64,000 bases of DNA from Symsagittifera roscoffensis (Eukaryota; Xenacoelomorpha; Acoela; Convolutidae), in NCBI RefSeq assembly GCF_963678635.1, contig NC_087065.1:17311623-17375622 (forward strand), written 5' to 3'. The notes under the pieces are model-generated. The model was given only the letters and a program-made list of their open reading frames with translations. It did not search any database and was not told where the DNA came from. Shown here in pieces: positions 13,501 through 26,100 of this stretch; position 1 is the first letter of the stretch, and every line of letters starts with the position of its first letter. Both the position numbers and the translations under genes were made by a program.

Positions 13501-16500
13501 TTGAAGATATCAATCCTGTTATTGGAATCTTTGAGAGTACTCTCAGTGGTTGCGAATCTTGCCTCTGGATAGAACTGCTCAAAATCTTGCAGTTTTCCAG
13601 ATATGTCGTTTTTTGTGATTTTTTGAAAAAAATTTTCTTGAAAATTAAATCAAATTTTTTTTCAAAGTTTGAAGTTTTTAATCTGTATTTGGGGGGCTGT
13701 CAGAGTAATCTGAGGGATTGCAAATTCGGCCTGCAATTAAGAATGCCCAATTCATTTTTGTTTAAGAGAGAAGACGATTTTTGTGATTCTTTTAGAAATT
13801 TTCAGAAAACTCAAATTACAAATTAATTCGTTAAAGTGAAATTCCCAACCCTGTAGTTGTGTAATTTGAAAGCTTGCGAATATTCCACTCAAAAAAGACT
13901 GCTCAATTTTTGGTAGTTTTCGAACTGTGAATTTTTTCTGGTTATCAAAAAAATACCTCTTTTAGAAAAGTTAAGGTGAAACTCAAAATTTGAATTTCCC
14001 AACGTTGTAGTTGGGTACTGTATGGGTACTCTCAGGAGTTTAAAATCGTGCGTCCAAATGCGACTGTTCAATTGCTTTCAGGTTCCCAGATGTGACGTTT
14101 CTTAGTTCATTTTAAATTTTTCGAAGAACTTTTCGCAAAATTTTATGATTCTTCAAAGTTTGTTTAAAAAACTTGAAAAAACTGCAAAATGTTTAATTAC
14201 GACCCCTGTAATTGGGTGCTGTCAGAGTACACTCAAAGAATAGTTTTTTGAGTTGTTGAAAATTCGAAGCACCGGAGGTGCGGTAAACGCTAGTTGCTTT
14301 TAAGGCTGTTCTTTAACTTCATCCGATACCACCATGAAGTTCTTGTAGCTGTAGTTTTTCAACTTTTTCAAGTTCTATTTTCAAAAAATTTTTCTTGAAC
14401 TTATTTTTTAGAAATTATTTCCAACTGGTCTTTTTCCGCTGACTATATTAGCGCAATGTGTAGAGTGATACGAAGTTTCTCAAGCTAGTTCAAAACTGGC
14501 TATTCTAATCTGCCACAGGTTTTCATCAAAATGAGGGTCAGTTTAAATAAACATTTAAAAATTTCGAATTTTGTTTTTTGGCGTTGTGTTAATATGTTTT
14601 TCGATTGGGTGGCTTTGTGTATCGCAAGATATGCGAAGCTCAGCTTCGCTTCCGTGTATAACATTTTTTTCAAACGTGTCGCGCTATGTTTTGGAGATTG
14701 TACTCTTCTTAAACTTTGTTGGGCTATGTACGAGGCTCAGGTTAGGCAGTAATTCACCCGGTAGTAATAGCGTAATTTCTGATTGAGTGAACAGCCAAAA
14801 ATAATCAATTTTTGGGGTAAAATTTTGGCCCGAATGCGAAGCAAATTGCACCATTTCTGCTAAAAATTTAAACAAGTTTAGACTTGATGATTTTTCACTT
14901 AATATCAACCCAATTTGAGAAAAACGAGGTTTAAATTTCAACTTTTATGCTTTTCGTCCAGATAATTTGACTCAGCACTAGCTTGCTTGTAAATACTGAA
15001 AACAACATGAAAAAGTTAAGAAAAGGTTTCTTTTTCAACAAAATATTGAGCATTGAATTCCTTTGGTCGGAGAGATATGTGCTACTTCTACAGCAATAAA
15101 CTTGCCATGTTTTTGGTTTTGATTTTTTCACACTTAAAATATAACTCGCCGGCAAGTTATTGGCCCTTCCTCAATTGAAAAAATTTACTGTCGGTGGGCT
15201 TAAATGTTTTCTTCACTATCCTAGGGGAGTATAACGGAAAAAGTCGATTTGGAATAGAACTTTATCACTATTGTAAACAGACTTGGTCTTCATATAAACC
15301 TTACAAAACCAATGAATACGCCCTACGTTGGTGGGATGAAAGATGAGTCGATATCTTTTGCTCCTAAATTTAAATGGTTTTCTCTGTGGAGCTTCTTTCG
15401 ACTGGATTGTTGTTGTTTTTGGAGATATAATGCTTCTTGCTAGTCATTTCATGCTTTTTTCCTATATAAGTTCATGTAAAAATGAATATTTTTGCCAGTG
15501 CTGCGTTTAGTTTTCAATCAGCTTTTTTTAGCTCAACGAAAAGCAGCAAATATTGCTCCTTATTGACGCCTCCATATATTTGCTTACTGTTACTTAGTAC
15601 GAAAGGGATGAGTTCGAGTTGATATACTTTAAACACAGGAGGGAGCATGTGTTATTAGGGCCGCCTGAATTTCCCACCGACGTGAATTATTTAAACCTAG
15701 AAATTCGGCATGCGGCTTTTAGATCATGATATTGATCGAGGTAGATTGATTGAATTTTGTTTTCTTCTCTTGGGGAGCCTCCCTGTCTGGATAAAATCAA
15801 TTATTTCAAAGTGTAGAAGAAATAATTAGATGTGGAAGGTATATCCGATAGGGAATTCAGAGTGCACTCATGATCGAAACGAAATATATCAACTTCTCAC
15901 CGCCTAAGTTTATTAAAACTGTTAATGATTACATGCCCAAAGAACTTTCCTAGCTTTTAATGTTGCTTGACCATGGCAAGAAAGAAAAGAAAAGCACCAT
16001 ACCTGAGCTCAAACCAACCACGGCCATGAGTAATATCTTGCCGCTTTCCTTCTGTCCATTTACCGGCTATTAACTGCGTACATTTACATCATGCCTTGCC
16101 GGAAGATCAATATAATCGAAAACAGTCAAAATAACCAACAAATACGAATTGAACAAGTATAGCCAGTTGCCGCACAAGAAGTAAGGAATGTTCCGACAGC
16201 AACCATTTGAAAAAAGTTTTTCCGGTTAAATAAGGTAGGAACTTGCAGAGTGAAAGCTAGTTATACTTGAAATGTCGAGGATATTGCAGTAGATTCAAGT
16301 TAGCGCCATCAATTGAGCTGAGTGCCATCAAGTTTCAGTCTAAAAATCGAAAAGTTTCAGATCAATTTTTCTCAGCACAGGCTATTTAAGGTTTTTTGAG
16401 AGTCGGAATAACATCCGAAGGGCTGTAATCTGATACATGTAAACAAAATGGGGCGTGTGATCAAATGTCATTGAGGAAACGTCATACAATTTTAAATTCT

Positions 16501-19500
16501 ACTGATTCAGTCACTCAGGAAATCGCGAAAAAGTTTGACTCAAAAACGGACTACCAAAAGCTAGAAAGCCCAAATAAATTTGCCAATTGAGACCCGATTT
16601 GGAAGAAATGTAACCTTTTAAAAGCCGCATAATAATCATAATAATAGTAATTGTTTTCATATCAGAAGTGAGGTTATTCAATAGACATAAGTCATTTTTA
16701 ATAATATTGATATGGAAGGACATCAAAAAGCCTGATAGGCCTAGTCAAGTGACGCTTTAAATAAGCAGTACAATTTCATATTTCTAGGTACTAATAAGTT
16801 TCAACTATAAGGTACTATTAGTTGTCTCAACCCTACAGTCCAAGTTTTAGAAAAAAAGATCTATCATTTCTTTAATTGTGATGTGTTATCGTGTAAATCA
16901 TAGTATAAGTTTTAAATCGACTTTAAAGTTCTTACTTCTTTGAATCTTTAAGATTACTGGCTGTATCAGAAATGTCTGCAGAAAATTTGTATAAATTGAA
17001 CTAGTTTTCTAATTTGTACAAGTTTGCTCTGAGGATTTTGATGGTGAAATTATTCGTTGGTTCGATTTTTTAACACTTCTATATTGCAATATCTCAATCT
17101 TTGAGTCCGAAATTGCTCTTTTTTTGAAATTCAGTGTCACAATTTTACGTAAAAGCTCAACTCCTGTTTTGAAAAGCTCATAAAATTGCAAATCTTTCAC
17201 TGAGCATACCTTGTATGTTTCTTTAGAGTAGGTTACCAACTGATATCTTCATTTTTTTAACATTATTCTCAGATTTTGGTTTTGCTTCTTTTCAAGTTTT
17301 TGTTAAGATGTTTCATTGGCTGTGCATTCATTATGACTCCATAGCGCAGTATTAGCTGAATTTGACATAAATAGGTACTAATTGGGTTATACTAATTGGG
17401 ACCGAACTATAGCAAAATTTGAGTATCTATGCATTTCTTTGACCCATCTGTTTGGTGGGTTGCTGTTGGTTTGGAAAATTTAAAATATAATCATTTAGAC
17501 AGTCTTTGCATACTTTTATAATTTGCGGTTTTAAATGTTCACGATTGAAGTCTCTGCAGAGAATGTGTTTATCATCGGCACCTACATAATTTAAATCCAA
17601 GTAAATTTCCAGGCTCTGAATTGAACTAATCAATTTTAGTTCAAGACTCAAATAAAACACCGTGAAAGTAAAATTGTTTTTTTTTTTCGAGTTAATTCTG
17701 ATAGTCAAAAATTGTTACTCGACTTAAGTAAAACCATTGATGCGCTTAGATTTAGTGCCTTTTTGAACCAAAAGCTTCATCTCTCATATCTCGCCTTTGA
17801 CTTTCCCGTATGTTAGATGAGGCATTCTTTTTTCGATTCCGTTTTTACCTATGTTTTTGTTAGTGCGATAATTATTGGTTCACAATCTTATGTACTCAGA
17901 TAAAGCTGTAGTTGGTCGATTTTTTCTTTACCGATGTTTTCATTTTGTAAAACACATACTTTTCACATGATTTTTAGTATAAACATGCGCCTGTAATCAT
18001 ATACGATGTCTTGCTCAAACATTATGTGTTTGTGAAGATTGCATTTTACATCGTTTGAAGCTTATTAACCCTCAAAACGTTTCCGTTTAATCTTTGAAAA
18101 GATTTTATTGCTACATTTGAGGATGACTTTTCAAGTAAAAAAAGGAATGCATGCAAACAACGGCTGAGGAGAGCTTTTTTCAGTTTTGTTTTAACTTTTT
18201 TAATCTTTTTTTCAAGTTTCTCTGCTGAGAAGATATTTTGAACTTTTAGTTTTCTTTCTAATTATTTGAAAGTTTGTTCAACCTGAGCTAACCCGCGGAT
18301 ATTGCAAGGTACTCAAATACTTTTCATTGGTAGCGATGCATCTTGTAAATTCATTTAGTTTTAATGATATCGTTAAAGAGACTAATTTTTTGAAACCAGT
18401 GTTTGAAAAGAAAAATTTCAAACTGAGTATATGCAGTTTTGAGTTTCCGCAAGTGTCGCAAAACCTGCTTTCTTTCATTGAAGTTTGAAATCTGTGTTTT
18501 TTTTTCAATTTGAGGCTCCCCGTGGATACCACAAGTTCTCTGTCTACAATATTGTCGCATACTTTTTGATACAGTAATCAAGGTTTTCAGCTATATCTGT
18601 CATATGCCCATTACTTCTGACTCCGCTTGTTACAAACCTCTACAAAACTCCTTTACTGCTTGTTGGCATTTAATCAGATCCAAATAGCGCAAAAGATCTC
18701 AAACGTTCATAGAAAATTAGAATAAAGGGGTCTATTGTTTCTGGTTATTGAACCTTTGCTAAATTATCTGTTCGCGACAGATTTTTTTTTAAAAAATTCC
18801 AACCCTTTTTCAAAAAAGTTCGTTCTCTTTCTAATCGTAAGTTTTCAATTTCTCTTAGAAAAGTAATGGAATTAAATCGATTCGTAAACTTCCGTGCTTG
18901 GCAAATCGAAGAAATTCTTTTTAACTTGCTGGTTACAATTATTGTAAGTCTTAAGCTTCATAACTTTTGCTTAGGAGTTGAATACTTTTGTCTTTTTGTT
19001 TTTATTTCAGAATTTCAATGAATGAAACGCAAAAAAGAATCTCGAAAAGCGTTCAAAACGCGAAAGACATTACCGACCTTCTCTTTTGATGATTAGCTCA
19101 TTAGCTTTTCTTTTCTAACAAAAACACCCCTCTTTGCTTTTTACTATTTCTTATTTCCTTTACTTCGAACTCCATTACTTCTGACTCCGCTTGTTACAAA
19201 CCTCTACAAAACTCCTTTACTGCTTGTTGGCATTTAATCAGATCCAAATAGCGCAAAAGATCTCAAACGTTCATAGAAAATTAGAATAAAGGGGTCTATT
19301 GTTTCTGGTTATTGAACCTTTGCTAAATTATCTGTTCGCGACAGATTTTTTTTTAAAAAATTCCAACCCTTTTTCAAAAAAGTTCGTTCTCTTTCTAATC
19401 GTAAGTTTTCAATTTCTCTTAGAAAAGTAATGGAATTAAATCGATTCGTAAACTTCCGTGCTTGGCAAATCGAAGAAATTCTTTTTAACTTGCTGGTTAC

Positions 19501-22500
19501 AATTATTGTAAGTCTTAAGCTTCATAACTTTTGCTTAGGAGTTGAATACTTTTGTCTTTTTGTTTTTATTTCAGAATTTCAATGAATGAAACGCAAAAAA
19601 GAATCTCGAAAAGCGTTCAAAACGCGAAAGACATTACCGACCTTCTCTTTTGATGATTAGCTCATTAGCTTTTCTTTTCTAACAAAAACACCCCTCTTTG
19701 CTTTTTACTATTTCTTATTTCCTTTACTTCGTTGCTCGAAGGAGCATGAAGAGCCATTTGCTTCTCAAGCGGCACTGGTTGTGGACTACAATGATTTAAA
19801 AAAACTTTTCTGTTATAGTTTCCTGTTATGTTTTTTAATTAAGGGCAATTGAATTAGGTGAAAAAAATCGAAGTTGAATCTGAAAAGCGAAAATCTTCAT
19901 ACCACTTTTTTAACACACAACTTGATTTATTTTGGAGGAATCCGAATCACGGCTGACAGGGCTTTAATATGGTACCATCTTCCACCCACAGCGAGTTTTC
20001 CTTGATGTTCTTTAATTTGGGCGGAAAATAACGCAGCTTTTGCTCTAGTTTCTTCGGGGTGGTCGAAGAAGCAAAAACTCAATGAAAACTCAGACCACAG
20101 TTATTTCGTTCTGCAAAATAAAACGATAAAAGAATCTTTAATTTAATCGGATTTCATTTTTTTTGCGTAAAGAAATGCGCCAAAAAGCAAGCTTAGGACA
20201 AATTTCTAATGACTTTTAACGTTTAAAATTAAAATTTTGTTTTGTTTGGTTTTTTGCCCTTCATGATGCTTTTTGTTCTTAATTGTCCAAAAAGCTAAAG
20301 TTTCAAGCCAAATTTTCTCAACTTAAACAAAATATGAATTCTCATATAAATGTCAATCGAATGAAAGCTAAAATATCTTAAATTAGACATGCGAGCATTG
20401 TGTTATAATACGAGTCAACTTTTTTCACAATCCAACTCGCAGATAAAAGTGCTCATTTGGTAGAAATTTTGCTGCACAGTATTTTTGGTGGCGTCATCCG
20501 CGTTACTGGTTGCTAGTAATTTGGAATCTTATTGATAAGGGCGTAGATACCAGGTCGTGAGATTCTTGGGCGTTCGATTCCGGCTCTTGGCGAAAGTTAT
20601 CCGGTTTTTGTCGTTTTGTCGCTTGGTTTGAAATGCTGCTTCGCTTGTGTATATGATATGTCTTTCTATGGTACCTGTTTTTGCCTAAAAAAGACACGTG
20701 AAGCCTTAGTTCTTTCTCCTTTAGTGACAGGAATAATTAGCTGGAAATTTTTGTTGTTTCAATGAATATGATTACGTTGTTCAGGTTCTAACAGCGGAGC
20801 AAGTATGGAAGGCAAATGAATGTGATTATAACTTCGACCACCCGGACGCCTTCGACTTCGAATTGATGAATGAGACTCTGAGGTCTCTGAAGGCCTTCAA
20901 GAGGACAGAAGTGCCCCAGTACGACTTCTCAACTCACTCCAGAATGAAGGATTGGAAGACCTACTATGGGGCCAATGTTATTCTGTTCGAAGGTCTGAGT
21001 AAAAGTTGTCATTCGTTGAAACATAAAGAGTTCTTCATCAAAATCATTCTGAACTGAATATATATATATATATATACCCCCATAAGCATCAAATATGCTT
21101 CAAAACCATACTGCTAGAAATTACTTGTATGAAATATTAACCATTCGAAACACAAATTAAATGACATCAATAATAATGACCATGTTTTACCAGCTTTCTA
21201 CTAAAAAAACGAACTGAAATTGACTATTTAAAGAATTACCAACACTTCTGCGTAGGTATCTTGGCGTTTGTTAACAAAGAAGTTCGTGACTTGCTTGACG
21301 TGAAAATATTTGTGGACACTGATTCAGACATCAGGCTGTGTCGCAGACTATCGCGTGACATCAGTGAGAGAGGACGAGATTTGAGAGGTGTCTTAAAACA
21401 GTACGACAAGTTTGTCAAACCGGCCTTTGATTCGTACATCGAACCATCGAAACTCTATGCTGATATCATAGTACCACGCGGTGAGGTTCCTTACAGATTC
21501 TGTTTCTCGGCTTTCCTCGTGTCTTTAGATAAGTTGAATTTAAAGTTTCAATTATTAAGAGTCGATGAACGTAGTGAAGACACTAATATTGGTTGTGAGG
21601 ATTTTTTGTTTCATCAAGAGTCAATGAGCGTAGTTAACTCTCATATAAGTCTTGATGGAATTGTTTGTTTGCATTTTTTTCCAGAAAAGAGTCTCAAAAA
21701 TTATTCACGCTCAAATTCGATTTTTCCATCCCCTTCAATTTTGTTTGCCAAACTTTTCCAAGGGTCCCCCTTCGGTATAATTTTATAACATAATTTTTGG
21801 CTGGCTAACCTCAAAAATTTTTCGAAGGCGTTTTTGGCGCCAATTTAACTAAATTTGAATCAATTTAACTAAATGCATTTTTATTCAATTTTTAACGCTT
21901 GCAATTAGCAAGCGTTATCACTCCGGATTAAAGGCTCTTTTTCGAGTTAACAACTAATTAGTTTAACAGAATCTTTTGAATCATTTTACCTTTGGTTAGT
22001 ATGAAATCAAAAGTCAGACATTAATTTGCGCACGTGGCCAAGAGTTAACGCACTTGCCTATAAAGATGAAGGTCTATGGTTTGAATCCGGCCAGGACTGT
22101 TTTTTTGTAAGCTGAAGTTGTCCTCGATTCAAAAAAGTCTTTGTCAAACTTCTGTTTCTCGGCTTTCAAATCAAATACTATTTCAGTGTTTTCCGGTTTT
22201 GGGCAACTTATTGAGTTCCAAGAAGTTTTGTCAATTTTTTAGGAACTTTTCGATTTTTTTTCATGCTGTTTATTAAACATTTTTGGAATTAGTTTTCTTG
22301 ATAAATTCAAGGAGTGTTGTTCTCTGCAATTAGTCCAGTCGGGATCTGTTTTTGCGAAAGCTGAAAATTTTCGAATATTCTAGACTTTCGTGTCTGCTAA
22401 TTTTTTGACGGCTTAGGTCCCGAAGAAAGTTTCGGTTGCTTTTTAATTTTTGGAGGCTCTTTTTGAAAGTTCTAATTTTGTCTTTTCATTTTTCATTTGC

Positions 22501-23104
22501 TGGTAGTCATCCGTTTTTGTATCTCTGAAAGGTCATTTTAGCTTGTTTAAGAGTCAATGAACGTAGTTCAGACTATTATAGAGGTCGAGTTGATTTTTAA
22601 AAAAATTTCAGAAAGAGCTAAAATTTGTTCAGGCTCAATTTCACTTTTTCGCAGTTTAATTTTTGATTGCTATTTAAGTACAGTTCATTTCCTTTGTTTT
22701 AAGGAAATCAAACTCGGCTATCGAACAGCAAAATTGTAAGGTGATTGCCTTCTAGTTTCGAAAGTGGAATTTAATTTTCAGATTTCCCAGCGAAATAAAA
22801 ATTTTACCTGTTGATCCAGTTTTCTCAAATTGGATTAATTTTATCATCAAAAGTGTTAATCATAAAGTGTTCTTGATATCCCAAGAACTTTAAGGCAATA
22901 TATTTTTCGAAATTGGAGTTCTAAAAAAAGTTTTTTTTTTGTTTTCTTGCGTTCATTGACTTTTTTCCAATTGTCTGTTGAATATATACAGTGGCGGTGC
23001 AAAGAATATTTCCCAAAATGGGGTCGTCGTAGTGTTTTCGGTGAGCTCAGAAACTCAAATTGGTCAATCTCAAAAAAGGGGTCGACAAATTTTTCAAATT
23101 GGTC

Positions 23105-23137
<33 letters not shown>

Positions 23138-26100
23138 AAAAAAATTGTTCCTGCCATTGCCAGCGAATTAAAAAAATTTTATCGATAAATTTTTATTTTT
23201 TTCTAAACGGGAATAATTTCATTCAACACATGCCAAAAATGAAGGGTTCTTAAACTTCCAAGAATTGTAGCGTGATGTACTTTTTCTTCAAAAGTTGAAA
23301 ATTTTATATCAATTTTTTCGGTTTTCGTGTTCTTTTAAAACTTTTAAAGCATTCAACCATACTATGAAGTGTTATTTTTGTGTGTGACATAGGTTTTTTT
23401 AGGAGTTTCAAGTTTCATTTATTTTAAAGCTCAAATTTTCAACTCACTTCAGATTTAGTCTTAGCTACTTGCGGAGCCCAATGGTTCATACGCCTTCGTT
23501 TCAAATCAAATACCACCATCAGTTTAGAAAGTCTCTAGTGATTGTATGTTACATCAAATTTTAGCTTTGAAATATAATGGCGAGTTCAACTACAGGTTAC
23601 AAGTATGATAATTGGGTCCCTAAAACATAGATGGGTCCCTGAATAAAGCTTTATGCACCTTAAATTTTTTGTGAACGGCTTCTGCATTTTTTTTGCCTTT
23701 TGAGTTTTCATAAATTTGTGAGACCCATCTTTCATACTTTCTTTTATTAGGGTCTTAACTATCATATTTGTACCAACTACAGGGGATGGTTTCTGATGGA
23801 AACTGAGTGCTGTTTTATCTTGTTCAGGAGCCGAGAATGAGATAGCGATTGACATGATTGTGAAGTTGGTGAGCAACAAGTTTCTGGAAGCAGGCACCAC
23901 CATCCGAGCTGAGCTGGATCAACTTAACCACCGGCAAATGGAAGGAGCAAAGCCCAACCTACTCCCACAAACCAACTCAGGTAAAACCTTTGCTTGTAAC
24001 GTAAATTGATGAAACAGAGGCGAGGCGAAGCTTAACACCACTTGCGATACAATACAATTACAGCATGGAAAGCTAACCGACAGAAAATGAGACAAAAATC
24101 TGCAGAGAAAAATTTTGAACTCTTTTTTGAAATGGCGCCACCAAAATGTTCACATCTTTGTCTTGATTTTGTCTGCAATAATTTTTTTTCTCAAAAACAT
24201 CCAAGTAAGACAATTTGATGCTGATTAAGCATCGAAATAAAACTTATAGAGCGGTAATATTGCCGACAATACCACAGCAGACACATATTGAGCCGCAAAA
24301 CTAAAGTCTCCTTTCCAACCATTTTGTTAACAACCTGCTTTTGCTCATCAACGACTCCAAATGAGGCAGCAAAGTCGATCCGAATAAAAAAGGATAAAAA
24401 ACTGACATACTGAAGCTGGAGTTGGTAAATTTACAAACAGCGTGAAAAATAATTATTGAATAGAACGGGCACTTTAAATCGAGAAATTCTCTAAATGCGT
24501 CAGTTAGTTGACGAAATTAGAGAATTGGAAATGAACACCAGTATGAGTCGTCCCGTGAATATTGTTTTTCTGGAAAAAAAGTCTAGTACCAGTTTGCAAC
24601 AACGTAGCTATTCGCAAGGGTAATAAAATGAAGTTATTTAACGAGAAAAATAAATTTCTATTGAGTGAGTTTTCTTAAAAACTATTTCGCTTGCGATCAA
24701 GCAAGCGTTATCAAATCGAAACATAGGTTTATTAAGAAAAATGAATGAAGTATTTTTTTTTCAGGGAAAAGTCTTTATGATGTTTTTCAAGTTCAATGCA
24801 TTTCCTTTTTTTTACACAAGCAATGCTTGTGTTATAGTATGAACTATCTTTTTTTCTAACCTGTGTCGCAAATATTGCTGCGACGCAAATATCGTTGCGA
24901 TAAAATGTGTTCACTTTGAAAGTGTTCTTCTTGATCAGTAACCAACTATTAAGTACAGCCAATGCTAATGATTTTAACACAGACTATTATTGTTCGGACT
25001 TTCGTAACGAAAGTAACGGAATACTTGTGCTCGGGGTGGTTTTTTTCTTCAGACAATTTTCGACTTTTTAACAAGCCATTTTTGACAGGATTTTTATATC
25101 ATTCAAAAGTATTGTTGTTCTGAGATTAAATTTGGAAAGATATTTTACCTGTGATCATTTTTCGTAAAGTTATGGGGGTTTAAAGATTCCATTTTGGCCT
25201 AATGGGACAATAAACGCGCGATATATTTCGCGCTATTAACGCGTAAGCTGTTAATCACAGAAAAAAATCTCAAATTGCAAAAAAAATTTATTTATCACAT
25301 TTCATTTTTTCATGTTATAACTGCTCCATATACATGCCAAATTGAGGCATGTTAGTTGCTAAATTTTTTTTAAGTTGACTGGTACTGCTAAGTAGCGTTT
25401 TTCCCAGTAGCGTTATCGGTCATATTTTTGCTTGTGTATGCGAAGTGCAACTTCGCCTCTGTGTAAAAGGAAGGCAAAATCCACTATCGAATAGCAAAGA
25501 TTTAAAAGTCACGAAAAACGTGCTCGACTTCTAGTTTCGAAAGTGGAATTTAATTATCAGACTTCTCAGCGAAATATAATCTTTACGTATTGATCCAGTT
25601 TTCTCAAATTGGGTTAATTTCAGGAAAAAATTGTCAATTATAAGTTGTTCTAGAAATTCAAAGAGGTTTAAGGCCATTATTTTTTTCTGCGAAATTCGAA
25701 GGTTGATTTTTTCAAAACTCAGCAATTTTTTTCTTTCTTTGCGTTCATTACTTTTTTCCATCTGTCAGTTGCCTATGTTTTCTTATGTCGAGTTTTCAAA
25801 CTTCTAAATCATGTGTCTAACAGAATCACTGAATACTTTCGTTAAACTCAGTCGGAGACTTGAGGTGACCGATGTATTTTGAGCATGTTTGCAATTTGCA
25901 TACCTATTCAGTCGACATTGCCTATTTAGTTCCACTTCACTTAGTTATTTAGTTCGAATTAGTTTGATCCATAGAAAACACTCCCTTTAATTTAGTGGCT
26001 TTCATCTCATTTTATGACGGCGAGCTTGACATGTTTTTTTTTTTTTTAGCATTTCTAGTGGTGCGAAGCTCCATTTCTCACTTCTGTTTCTATGGATCAC

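Larger units (their letters stand above)
21481..23827. other. UCKL1 intron 3
   Basis: 2347-bp AT-rich intron. It holds a 10-bp-arm palindrome at 21893-21917, a tRNA-like relic at 22024-22100 and a poly-C/MITE fragment at 22991-23171. The frame open past the donor (to 21788) is intronic read-through. Confidence 0.7.

Noticed and set aside
20560-20600. Pol III B-box (GTTCGATTCC)
   Set aside because: No A-box at the right distance and no T-stem pairing; likely chance.
21481-21788. Read-through extension of the UCKL1 exon to a 175-aa frame
   Set aside because: After PRG the peptide no longer resembles UCKL1, a proper donor lies at 21481, and the next homologous exon at 23828 joins in phase.
22024-22100. 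Functional tRNA gene
   Set aside because: The A- and B-box-like parts are present but the anticodon and T stems do not pair, so it is a relic or SINE head.
22856-23253. Proline- or glycine-run proteins on both strands
   Set aside because: The runs are translations of the ~30-nt poly-C tract; there is no other coding evidence.
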